In this document: piece after piece, positions 15,672 to 23,376 of the stretch | Position numbering within the stretch: the first letter of the stretch is position 1 | How the letters are laid out: the number at the start of each line of letters is the position of its first letter | DNA from: an uncultured Novosphingobium sp. | GTDB lineage: Bacteria > Pseudomonadota > Alphaproteobacteria > Sphingomonadales > Sphingomonadaceae | Length of the DNA: 37,163 bases | NCBI GenBank assembly: GCA_946886365.1 | Contig: CAMPIM010000025.1 | Coordinates: forward strand, 1 to 37,163 | Reading direction: 5' to 3' | Made by a program: the position numbers and the translations under genes | Notes under the pieces: model-generated | What the model was told of the DNA's origin: nothing | The model's input: the letters and a program-made list of their open reading frames with translations, nothing else | The model's database searches: none

Positions 15672-16996
15672 GCGCCAAACTCAGCGATTAGCGCACCGGC
15701 GCTGGTGTCGAGGTCTATGCGGCTCTTCTGATCCTGCCGGATGAAGTCGAGGATTTCCTGGCGGCGCTGCACGGCTTCATCGATCACCGGGTCATTGCCG
15801 GGGCGATAGGCGCCCATCAGGATGAGGTCGCGATTTTCCTCATAGGCGGCCCAAAGGCGGCGGTAGGAGGCGGCGGCCATGCGATGCTCATCGGGCACCA
15901 CGTCTGCCATGACGCGCGAAAGGGACTTGCCGATGTCGATGGCGGGGAAGATCGCCTGTTCCGACAGATGGCGCGAGAGAACGAAATGACCGTCCACGAT
16001 GGCGCGGGCAGCGTCCACGATCGGATCATCCGTATCGTCGCCGTCGGCCAGCACGGTGTAAAGCGCGGTGATGGAGCCACCGGTGCGGGTATCGACGCCA
16101 GCGCGTTCCACCAACCGCGGGATCAGCGCAAGGGCCGAGGGCGGATAGCCCTTCATCGCGGGCGGTTCGCCCAGCGCCAGGCCAATCTCGCGCTGGGCAT
16201 GGGCGCAGCGGGTCAGGCTGTCGATCAGCAGCAGGACTTTCTTGCCGCGTGCGCGGAAATATTCGGCGATGGCGGTGGCTCGGGCGGCGGCGCGCAGGCG
16301 CAGCACCGGGGGATGATCGGCGGGTACGGCGACGACGATGCTCTTGTGCATCGAATTTTTGAGCTTGGTTTCAAGGAAGTCGCTGACTTCGCGGCCACGT
16401 TCGCCAATCAGGCCGACGACGACGATGTCGGCTTCGGCCCCGGCGATCATCTGGCCCATGAGGACCGACTTGCCAACGCCGGAACCTGCGATGATGGCGA
16501 TGCGCTGCCCGCGCCCCGCGGTGAGCAGCGCGTTGACCGCGCGCACGCCAAGGTCGAACGGTTCGGTGACCCGGCCACGGTCAAGGACGTTGCCCTTGAC
16601 GCCGTTGAGCGGCCAGCTGCCGCCCGCGATGATCGGCCCTTTACGGTCCAGCGGCTGGCCCATAGCGTCGATGACGCGGCCGATCAGCCCCTCGCCCACC
16701 TGTACCATATTCGCCTGGCTGTCCGGTTCGACGCGCGCGCCATTTTCCAGCGGCACATCATTGTCGAGCGGCACGAGCAAGGTCTTGTCGCCGCGAAAGC
16801 CAATGACTTCGGCGCGGCAGACGGTGCTATCCGATGCGATCACCCGCGCGCCCGCGCCGATCGGCTTGCGGAAGCCTGTGACCTCCAGCATGCCTGCGTC
16901 GTGGCTGACCAGTCGGCCAACATGGCGGGGGGCGCGGTTCTGAACCTGAAGGTGGTCGAACAGGCTTTCGGCCTGGGCAAGCGCGGCCTTGATCAT
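15668..16996 (-). CDS. fliI: Flagellum-specific ATPase FliI
   Basis: Hexameric ATPase, related to F1 beta, that delivers cargo to the flagellar export gate. The Walker A motif is GSGVGKSVLMGQ (about residue 170), followed by VVGLIGERGREVSDFLE; the Walker B region is KKVLLLIDSLTRCAHAQREI. Near the C-terminus, DTSAGALIAEFGA is present. I start it at ATG 16996 (442 aa), which has AAGGGG eight bases upstream; a TTG two codons earlier is too close to that site. It begins 14 bases after fliH and overlaps fliJ. Confidence 0.96.
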   Translation of the reverse strand: MIKAALAQAESLFDHLQVQNRAPRHVGRLVSHDAGMLEVTGFRKPIGAGARVIASDSTVCRAEVIGFRGDKTLLVPLDNDVPLENGARVEPDSQANMVQVGEGLIGRVIDAMGQPLDRKGPIIAGGSWPLNGVKGNVLDRGRVTEPFDLGVRAVNALLTAGRGQRIAIIAGSGVGKSVLMGQMIAGAEADIVVVGLIGERGREVSDFLETKLKNSMHKSIVVAVPADHPPVLRLRAAARATAIAEYFRARGKKVLLLIDSLTRCAHAQREIGLALGEPPAMKGYPPSALALIPRLVERAGVDTRTGGSITALYTVLADGDDTDDPIVDAARAIVDGHFVLSRHLSEQAIFPAIDIGKSLSRVMADVVPDEHRMAAASYRRLWAAYEENRDLILMGAYRPGNDPVIDEAVQRRQEILDFIRQDQKSRIDLDTSAGALIAEFGA

Positions 16997-17009
16997 GCCC
17001 AAATCCCCT

Positions 17010-17648
17010 TCATGAACGGCCTTCCATGTCGTCCATCAGCGCGCGCAGCCGGGACAGGCGCACGTCCGGGCCATCCTCGACCCAGCCGTCAGCAGTTTCG
17101 AGACGTACGCAACCGCGATGCATGGCGGGGTCGCCGACCAGCTTGAGGCCGATCGCTTCGCCTTCCAGCATCGCCACATCCTCAGGATGCAGGTGCAGCG
17201 CGCTCTTATCCTCATTATCCTCGATGAAGGCAGCGACCGTGTCACAACGCTGGACCAGCCGTTCGATGTCGATCTCCACCTCGCCCACGATCTGCTCGAC
17301 CAAGCGAACGACGGCAGCGGACAACATGGTGGACAGCATGCCACTGGGCGCGGGCGTCAGCAGTTCCAGCGCTTCAGCGAGGCGAGCCCGCGCTTCGGCA
17401 TCGGCGGCGGCGGCGTCCCCAACGACCCGGCATCCTTCATCGAAGCCGAGGGTGAAGGCTTCCATCCGTGCCTGCTCCAGCAGGTCTTCGTCGGTCATCG
17501 CGGGCATGGCGTTGTGCATCGCAATGCCGGGCGAAGCCGCCCCGTCGGCATAAAGGCTGCGAAAGCTTCCGCTCTTCACCTGCCCCATGCCGCCCAGCGG
17601 AATGCTGGAGAAATCCTGACAGCTGCCTGCGTCCCAGACCTTAAACAA
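17010..17648 (-). CDS. fliH: Flagellar export regulator FliH
   Basis: Dimeric partner of FliI that tethers the ATPase to FliN at the C-ring. With a TTG start at 17648 the protein is 212 aa and begins (M)FKVWDAGSCQDFSS. I chose this because AAGGGGA lies six bases upstream and the start overlaps the fliG stop by eight bases, as elsewhere in this operon; an ATG at 17588 would give a shorter version. The central part is helical (EDLLEQARMEAFTLGFDEGC, typical of FliH). The C-terminal part resembles the V-ATPase E-like domain (VVRLVEQIVGEVEIDIERLV, then LHLHPEDVAMLEG). Confidence 0.88.
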   Translation of the reverse strand: MFKVWDAGSCQDFSSIPLGGMGQVKSGSFRSLYADGAASPGIAMHNAMPAMTDEDLLEQARMEAFTLGFDEGCRVVGDAAAADAEARARLAEALELLTPAPSGMLSTMLSAAVVRLVEQIVGEVEIDIERLVQRCDTVAAFIEDNEDKSALHLHPEDVAMLEGEAIGLKLVGDPAMHRGCVRLETADGWVEDGPDVRLSRLRALMDDMEGRS

Positions 17649-18657
17649 AGTCGTTCCCCTTGCCACCCAGCATGATGGTGCCTGCATCCGCCATGCGGCG
17701 CGCGGTGGCGATGATCAGCTTTTGCGCCTCCATCACCTCGGCAAGGCGAATGGGTCCGCGTTCCTCGATCTCGTCGGCGATGGCCTGAGCCGCGCGCGCC
17801 GACATGGCGCCGAAGATCTTGCCCTTCAGCATCTCGTTCGCGCCCTTCAGCGCCACGACCAGCACGGAGCTGTCGATGGTGCGCATCAGCGTACCCATAT
17901 TCTTGTCATCCATGTCGATCAGGTTATCGAACACGAACATCTCTTCTTCGATGGTCTGGGCGATCATCTTGTCGCGCTTGGCGACGGCCTTCATTATCCG
18001 CTGTTCATTGTCCTTGCGGACATTGTTCATGATCGCAGCGGCTTCGATCGTACCGCCGCGCTGCGACGCCGCACCCTGTTTCTTGGACGTGGAGCCCCGC
18101 AGCAACAGCTGCTCCAGGTCGTCCAGCGCCTCGTTCGACACGGGGCCGAGCGTGGCAATGCGATAGACGATCTCTTCCTGATATTCTGCCGGAAGCAGTT
18201 GCAGGACGTCGGCGGCTACCGGCGCTTCCAGATGAGCGAGCACGATCGCCATGATCTGCGGATGCTCCGCTTCGATCAGGGAAGCTACTTCCTTGGCGTC
18301 CATCCACTTCAGCATTTCGAGCTGGGTGGAGCGGGTCGGCGGCGTGATGCGGGCCAGGATCGTTTCGGCGCGCTCCTCACCCAGCGCCTTGGTCATCGCC
18401 CCGCGAATGTGGCGGGTCGCGCCATAGCCGATGGTGGTGCGCTTCTTCGCCTTGGTCACGAAATGATCGAGCGCTTCGTTGACTTCCTCGACCGCGACAT
18501 CGGCGACGTCATACATGGCATAACCAAGCTGGCGGACTTCGTCGGGTTCCAGGCGCGAGAGGATCTGCGCGGCTTCATCCTCATCGAACAGCATCAGCAG
18601 GACGGCGGCGGCGGCGCTGCCTTTGATCGCGGCAGGAGCGGTTGCGGCCTCAGCCAT
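17641..18657 (-). CDS. fliG: Flagellar motor switch protein FliG
   Basis: Topmost C-ring protein, which touches the stator and converts ion flow into rotation. The protein is 338 aa with the three family domains: an N-terminal FliF-binding part (AAAVLLMLFDEDEAAQILSR), a middle part with the EHPQ motif (IEAEHPQIMAIVLAHL), and the C-terminal torque domain (about 235-330) carrying charged residues in DMDDKNMGTLMRTIDSS and SARAAQAIADEIEERGPIRL. It overlaps fliF at its start (eight bases) and fliH at its end. Confidence 0.96.
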   Translation of the reverse strand: MAEAATAPAAIKGSAAAAVLLMLFDEDEAAQILSRLEPDEVRQLGYAMYDVADVAVEEVNEALDHFVTKAKKRTTIGYGATRHIRGAMTKALGEERAETILARITPPTRSTQLEMLKWMDAKEVASLIEAEHPQIMAIVLAHLEAPVAADVLQLLPAEYQEEIVYRIATLGPVSNEALDDLEQLLLRGSTSKKQGAASQRGGTIEAAAIMNNVRKDNEQRIMKAVAKRDKMIAQTIEEEMFVFDNLIDMDDKNMGTLMRTIDSSVLVVALKGANEMLKGKIFGAMSARAAQAIADEIEERGPIRLAEVMEAQKLIIATARRMADAGTIMLGGKGNDFV

Positions 18658-20386
18658 TGTCCTTCTTCCCTTCCTTCAGGAGGTCGCGGACGACAAGGGC
18701 GGCGCGATCCGGGTCCTGCTTCACGAAGTTGCGAATGAGGTCGGCGCGCTGCGCATAGTCATAGGTGGACGAGATCATGTCGAGCGTGATCGGCTTTCCT
18801 GCCTGCGGCGTCGCAGCGGCATGACGGCCGATTTCGCTTGAGATTTCGCGGCCGATCTTCTGGCCCTGGGCGGCCATGTCGGCAGCGGCAGTTTCCTGCG
18901 CAGCGGCGCGGCGCTTCAGAAGGGGGCGGCCGATGCCGAAGATGACCAGCAGCGCGACGGCCAGAGCGGACAGGTTACGCACCAGCGGCGAAATCCAGTC
19001 GGCCTCATACCAGGGGGCCACGACGTCCTCGGCCTTCACGAAGCTGCGCGAAGACAGGGCGACCACGTCGCCGCGCGCCTGATCGAAACCGACGGCGCCC
19101 TTCACCAGAGCCTCAAGGGCGGCGATTTCCTGCGCCGAGCGGGGCTTGCCATCGGCACCATTGTCCAGAGCGACGGCAACGGAGAGGCGCTTCACCGTGC
19201 CGATCGCGTCCTTGGTCACCGACACTTCACGGCCAAGCTCGAAGCTGCGGTTGAAGGTTTCCTCGGTCTTCATCGGGGCGCTGGCCGGGGTGGCTGGCTG
19301 ATTGGCCTGCGTGCCCTGGCTGACGGCCTGACCATTGGGATTGGTTTGCGTCACGGTCGGGTTGACCGGCGCCTGATTGCTCAGAGCGCCCGGAACGCCG
19401 CTGGCTTCACCGCCTGCACCCTGACCGCGCGGGTCGGATGCCCAAGTGCCCTGCTCGGTACGAAGGCGCGCCTCGTCCTGCGGGAAGCTTTCGCGGGTCG
19501 CCTGACGTTCGGCGAAGTTCAGTTCGGCGCGGACTTCGGTCGAGAATTTGCCTTCGCCCAGGATCGGGGTCAGCAGCGCGATCACAGACTGGCGATAGCG
19601 GTCCTCGATCTTCCCCTGGACAGCGAGTTGGCGATCGTCGGCGGCATTGCCGTCATTATTGCTGAGCAGGCGGCCATTCTGGTCCACCAGCGAAATCTGG
19701 TCGGGGCTGAGTTCCGGCACCGATGATGCGACGAGGTGAACGATCGCGCTCACCTGCGCGTCGGCCAATGTCCGGCCCGAAGCGAGGCGGAGCATGATCG
19801 ATGCCGAAGGCTTGGCCCGATCCCGCAAGAAAACGCTGGGCGGTTCAACGGCGAGGTGGACCTTGGCGCTCTCAACACTGTCGATAGCCTCGATCGTACG
19901 GGCAAGGTCCATTTCGCGGGCGGAGCGGAGCTTTTCGCCCTCGACCGCGCGGCTGGCGCCCATCGGCAGGCTGTCGATCATGCTGTTGCCGTCAGGCGCG
20001 CTCTTGGGCAGGCCTTGTGCGGCGAGCATCATCTTCGCCTTGAAATAATCGTCTTCGGCCACGGTCATCGCGCCCGACTTGTCGAAGTCATAGGCGAGGC
20101 CGCTCTGGTCCAGAACCTGCGCAACCGCTGATTTGTCAGCATCGGGCAGGCCACGGAACAGGTCGCGCTGCGGCGGTTCGCGAAGCGCGAGCCATGCAGC
20201 ACCAGCGGTAGCAACGACGCCCAGCAGGCCGAGCAGCGGCAGGCTTTTCGCTACCGCTGGCTGCTTGATGAGGCCGGTGAAGCGCGCTTTGAGCGCATCG
20301 GCGCCCTTCGCACCGCCGAAACCGGCGCCGCTGGTGGCGGGGAGAGCGGCAGCGCCGCCATCGAGGGTGAGTGCGTTCTCGCTCAT
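18650..20386 (-). CDS. fliF: Flagellar MS-ring protein FliF
   Basis: Forms the MS ring in the inner membrane, the first structure of the flagellum. The protein is 578 aa with two membrane segments: about residues 45-66 (SLPLLGLLGVVATAGAAWLA) and about 470-492 (LSALAVALLVIFGIGRPLL). Between them lies the periplasmic ring-building region with YDFDKSGAMTVAEDDYFKAK, MDLARTIEAIDSVESAKVHL and a Pro/Gln/Asn-rich stretch (about 325-365). The cytoplasmic tail ends with DPDRAALVVRDLLKEG, the FliG-binding part. It follows fliE by three bases. Confidence 0.96.
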   Translation of the reverse strand: MSENALTLDGGAAALPATSGAGFGGAKGADALKARFTGLIKQPAVAKSLPLLGLLGVVATAGAAWLALREPPQRDLFRGLPDADKSAVAQVLDQSGLAYDFDKSGAMTVAEDDYFKAKMMLAAQGLPKSAPDGNSMIDSLPMGASRAVEGEKLRSAREMDLARTIEAIDSVESAKVHLAVEPPSVFLRDRAKPSASIMLRLASGRTLADAQVSAIVHLVASSVPELSPDQISLVDQNGRLLSNNDGNAADDRQLAVQGKIEDRYRQSVIALLTPILGEGKFSTEVRAELNFAERQATRESFPQDEARLRTEQGTWASDPRGQGAGGEASGVPGALSNQAPVNPTVTQTNPNGQAVSQGTQANQPATPASAPMKTEETFNRSFELGREVSVTKDAIGTVKRLSVAVALDNGADGKPRSAQEIAALEALVKGAVGFDQARGDVVALSSRSFVKAEDVVAPWYEADWISPLVRNLSALAVALLVIFGIGRPLLKRRAAAQETAAADMAAQGQKIGREISSEIGRHAAATPQAGKPITLDMISSTYDYAQRADLIRNFVKQDPDRAALVVRDLLKEGKKDNG

Positions 20387-20389
20387 CGT

Positions 20390-20749
20390 TTATACCGGCA
20401 TGCTCATAATGTCCTTATAGGCGGACAGGAGTTTGTTGCGGACCTGAAGTGTCGCCTCGAAGCTGACCGACGCCTGCTGCTTGGCCAGCATGACGGCAGC
20501 GATATCGGTAGTCTCGCCACGCTCGAACGCGGTAGCCGCCGCGCCTGCTTGGCTCTGCAGGCCATTGACCTGCTGGAGCGCGGAGTTCAGCGCCTCGGTG
20601 AAGCCGCCGGGCTTGGTGCCCTCGGCCCCGCCCACACCCGCGCCGCCACCGACCGTCCCGGTCTGGGCGACGTCGCGCAGGGCGGCGTTCTTCTGAAGGA
20701 TGGCGTTGCGTATCGCCATCACGCTGTCAGTCGGGGAAATGCCGGTCAT
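20390..20749 (-). CDS. fliE: Flagellar hook-basal body junction protein FliE
   Basis: Small rod-type protein (119 aa) that joins the MS ring to the rod; it is the first substrate of the export gate. A glycine-rich stretch (about residues 33-50) is followed by the conserved FTEALNSALQQVNGLQSQAG and FERGETTDIAAVMLAKQQAS; the end, LQVRNKLLSAYKDIMSMPV, is standard. The ATG at 20749 has GGAGG upstream. It starts 12 bases after the stop codon of the activator gene, so the activator and the fliE-fliF series share an mRNA. Confidence 0.95.
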   Translation of the reverse strand: MTGISPTDSVMAIRNAILQKNAALRDVAQTGTVGGGAGVGGAEGTKPGGFTEALNSALQQVNGLQSQAGAAATAFERGETTDIAAVMLAKQQASVSFEATLQVRNKLLSAYKDIMSMPV

Positions 20750-20761
20750 GCCCTACCTCCC

Positions 20762-22003
20762 TCAAGCCGCTGCAAGTTCGCGCATCTCGGCGAGCCGATA
20801 GCGCAGGGTGCGTTCTGAAATGCCGAGCTTGCGGGCGGCGGCGGCGCGATGGCCGTCCGTCTCACGCAGCGCGGCGCGGATCGCGTCGAGCTTCGACTGG
20901 CGGGCGACGTCGCGCAGGCGAACCGGCTCGGCTGGAGTAGGCGCAGCGCCGACGATGCGCAGTTGGGGCGCACCGGCGATGTGCAGGTCGTCTGCGTCGA
21001 TCCGCTCCCCATCGCGCAGCACGATGGCGCGCTGAAGCACATTGCCCAGTTCGCGGGCATTGCCCGGCCAGACATGACCGGTCAGCTTTTCCAGCGCGGC
21101 GGCGGTCGGCCAGACGAAATCCTGATGGCGCAGCAACATGGCGGCGGCAATCGCGATCACGTCGCCGGTGCGTTCGACCAGCGGGCGCATCTCCAGCGGC
21201 ATGACGTTAAGCCGCCAGTAAAGGTCTTCCCGGAACCGCCCGGCCGCGACTTCGGCGGCGAGGTTGCGGTTGCACGCGGCGATGATGCGGACGTTGACGG
21301 GAACCGGATGGGTCGCGCCGACCGGCAGGATTTCCCCTTCCTGCAGGGCGCGGAGCAGCTTTGCCTGAAGCGCCAGCGGCAGCTCGGCGATTTCGTCCAG
21401 GAACAGGGTGCCGCCATCGGCCGCGAGGAACAGCCCTTCCGATGCGTTCGACGCGCCAGTGAAGCTGCCCTTCTTATGACCAAAGAGCATGGCTTCCATC
21501 ATCGTTTCGGGAAGCGCGGCGCAGTTGACGGCGATAAAGTCGTGAGTATTGCGGCCCGACTGAGCATGGAGGAAGCGCGCCATGCCTTCCTTGCCGGTGC
21601 CGGTGTCGCCCTGGATCAGGACGGTGGCGTCGCTGCGAGCGACCCGGTCCGCCAGCGTCATAAGGTGGGCGCTGCCCGCATCGCCCACCGCCGGGATGGC
21701 TGCCGGGCGAGCCAGCTCCGCGATCAGCGCGAAGGCAAAGCCCATATCTTCGAGGCCGAATGCCACGCGGGCGGGCAGCCCGTTGGCAGCAGGCACCAGC
21801 GAAGGCGCGCCGTCGACCAGGTTGATCAATATGTCGCGATGGGTGGCATGGCCGATCTCGGTCGCCAGAAGGACGCGGCGCTCTTCCCGCTCACGCGGAC
21901 TCTGTGCATCGACGATGCGCACCATGTAAAAGGCATTTTCCAGCCAGTGCTGCAAGCCCGGAACGAGCGCGCAGACTCCTCGGCTGACGTCAAGCGATGC
22001 CAT
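20762..22003 (-). CDS. flbD: Sigma-54-dependent flagellar activator, FlbD/FleQ-like
   Basis: Enhancer-binding ATPase that opens sigma-54 promoters, here surely those of flagellar genes given its place ahead of fliE. The protein is 413 aa. Residues 1-110 form an N-terminal domain without the aspartate pattern of a phospho-receiver. The AAA+ domain has Walker A GDTGTGKE (132-139), the sigma-54 contact loop as GSFTGA (179-184, usually GAFTGA), Walker B GGTLFLDE (197-204) and the arginine-finger region FREDLYWRLNVMPLEMRPL. A Fis-type helix-turn-helix closes the protein (HRAAAARKLGISERTLRYRL). The symbol flbD is by analogy with Caulobacter; FleQ or FlrC would be equally fair relatives. Confidence 0.88.
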   Translation of the reverse strand: MASLDVSRGVCALVPGLQHWLENAFYMVRIVDAQSPREREERRVLLATEIGHATHRDILINLVDGAPSLVPAANGLPARVAFGLEDMGFAFALIAELARPAAIPAVGDAGSAHLMTLADRVARSDATVLIQGDTGTGKEGMARFLHAQSGRNTHDFIAVNCAALPETMMEAMLFGHKKGSFTGASNASEGLFLAADGGTLFLDEIAELPLALQAKLLRALQEGEILPVGATHPVPVNVRIIAACNRNLAAEVAAGRFREDLYWRLNVMPLEMRPLVERTGDVIAIAAAMLLRHQDFVWPTAAALEKLTGHVWPGNARELGNVLQRAIVLRDGERIDADDLHIAGAPQLRIVGAAPTPAEPVRLRDVARQSKLDAIRAALRETDGHRAAAARKLGISERTLRYRLAEMRELAAA

Positions 22004-22086
22004 AAAGTCCCCAATCCATTTTGGCCGGTTCGTGCCCCCGCACGCTCCAACCCCCCTTCGATGACGTCAGAAGTGCCCGACTGTGG

Positions 22087-22101
22087 TTAGCATATAGTTA
22101 A
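22087..22101. promoter_or_regulatory. Possible CtrA box upstream of the activator-fliE operon
   Basis: TTAGCATATAGTTAA, i.e. TTAG, seven bases, TTAA, one base off the CtrA full-site pattern TTAA-N7-TTAA known in alphaproteobacteria. It lies 84 bases upstream of the activator start codon and directly beside the palindrome at 22103-22121. The assignment is inference; short AT-rich motifs arise by chance. Confidence 0.4.
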
Positions 22102-22102
22102 T

Positions 22103-22121
22103 GCGGCAATTACCTTGCCGC
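22103..22121. promoter_or_regulatory. 19-bp palindrome between the activator and flagellin genes
   Basis: GCGGCAA (22103-22109), five bases, TTGCCGC (22115-22121). A looser copy follows: CGGCAA at 22126-22131 and TTGCCG at 22144-22149. Similar CGGCAA...TTGCCG pairs stand between motA and flgB. Likely an activator binding site. Alternatively, since GG and GC are 12 bases apart in both directions, it may be a two-way sigma-54 promoter with C in place of the first T. The remainder of this 329-base gap carries a possible CtrA box and the flagellin promoter; I see no gene in it. Confidence 0.6.
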
Positions 22122-22242
22122 AGGACGGCAATTTTCTTCCGCTTTGCCGCTCGCCCCAACCGGCCTCTATAGGACGCGCGCGCGTGAGACCCACGGATTT
22201 GCGCCGTTTTTCAACTTTTCTCAAAAAAATCGCGTTCAGCCC

Positions 22243-22269
22243 TAAAAGCTTTTTTCACGCCGCCGTTAT
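22243..22269 (+). promoter_or_regulatory. Sigma-28 (FliA) promoter of flagellin
   Basis: TAAAAGCT (22243-22250), 11 bases, GCCGTTAT (22262-22269); the consensus is TAAAGTTT, 11 bases, GCCGATAA. The predicted start of transcription is about 57 bases before the flagellin ATG, whose ribosome site is AAAGGGA. Confidence 0.85.
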
Positions 22270-22332
22270 CCCCTTTCGAGGCCGCAAGCAGCCTGATGGC
22301 AGCGACCTGATAGGACATAGAAAGGGAATATC

Positions 22333-23160
22333 ATGACTGTTATCGGAACCAACTCTTCTGCTCTGCGCGCCGCCAACGCTTCGGCTCTCGCAGGCAAGTC
22401 GCTGAGCACCGCCATGGAGCGCCTGTCGAGCGGCAAGCGCATCAACAGCGCCAAGGACGACGCAGCGGGCCTCGCGATCGCTTCGCAGATGACCTCGCAG
22501 ATCAAGGGCATGACCCAGGGCATCCGCAACGCCAATGACGGCATCTCGCTGGCTCAGACGGCGGAAGGCGCACTCGGCGAAGTCGCCAACATGCTGCAGC
22601 GTATCCGCGAACTGGCCGTCCAGTCGAAGTCGGAAACCTACTCGGCAACCGACCGCACCAACCTGAACGCTGAAGCGACCGCGCTGACGACGCAGATCAC
22701 GAGCGTCCTCGCCACGACCGAATTCAACGGCGTCCGCATCTTCAACAGCGCAGCTGGCGCAACCTACACCGCCAAGGCTGGCGACATCGACATCCAGGCT
22801 GGCGCCAACTCCGGCGACGTGGTGAACATCGCTTTCGCGGCGCTGACCAACCTGGCTTCTTCGGACGTCAGCACCACGACCGGCGCTGCAACCGCGCTGA
22901 CCGACGTTGACACCATGCTGAAGGATGTGGCGACGACCCGCGCTTCGCTCGGCGCCGCGCAGAACCAGCTGGAATCGACGGTCAATGGCCTGACCAACAA
23001 CATCACCAACCTGTCCGACGCGAAGAGCCGCATCGAAGACGCCGACTTCTCGGCCGAAACGACCGCCCTCGCCAAGGCGCAGATCCTGAACCAGGCTTCG
23101 ACCGCGATGCTCGCCCAGGCGAACCAGAGCCAGCAGAACGTCCTGAAGCTGATCCAGTAA
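22333..23160 (+). CDS. fliC: Flagellin
   Basis: Filament subunit, 275 aa. The N-terminal D0/D1 region (TVIGTNSSALRAANASALAG, MERLSSGKRINSAKDDAAGL) and the C-terminal one (SRIEDADFSAETTALAKAQI, ending QQNVLKLIQ) are well conserved. The variable outer part between about residues 140 and 190 is very small, so the filament surface should be smooth. It has no signal peptide, as export is by the flagellar system. It is the only flagellin gene in the window and has its own sigma-28 promoter and terminator. It is divergent from the activator-fliE operon. Confidence 0.96.
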   Translation: MTVIGTNSSALRAANASALAGKSLSTAMERLSSGKRINSAKDDAAGLAIASQMTSQIKGMTQGIRNANDGISLAQTAEGALGEVANMLQRIRELAVQSKSETYSATDRTNLNAEATALTTQITSVLATTEFNGVRIFNSAAGATYTAKAGDIDIQAGANSGDVVNIAFAALTNLASSDVSTTTGAATALTDVDTMLKDVATTRASLGAAQNQLESTVNGLTNNITNLSDAKSRIEDADFSAETTALAKAQILNQASTAMLAQANQSQQNVLKLIQ

Positions 23161-23288
23161 TCTGGAATAGCTGAACTGAATTGACCGGCTGGGGTATTGG
23201 TCACCTTACAGTCAGTCACGGGAACCCGGCACATCAACAGTCCCCACCGCGCCGGGCAACCAACCTTCGATCGAACGGCCAGCATATC

Positions 23289-23328
23289 GAAGCCTCCGTC
23301 CCCCCGGGCGGAGGCTTCACCGCATTTT
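23289..23328 (+). terminator. Rho-independent terminator of flagellin
   Basis: A perfect 10-bp stem, GAAGCCTCCG (23289-23298) and CGGAGGCTTC (23309-23318), loop of ten bases, followed by ACCGCATTTT. It lies 128 bases after the flagellin stop codon and before opgG. Confidence 0.8.
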
Positions 23329-23376
23329 GGCCTGCCAAGGCTTGCAATGTGCGATCATGCGCCCATCATTACGGCC

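Noticed and set aside
23197..23376. N-terminal extension of opgG
   Set aside because: It runs through the flagellin terminator and would bury the twin-arginine signal peptide.
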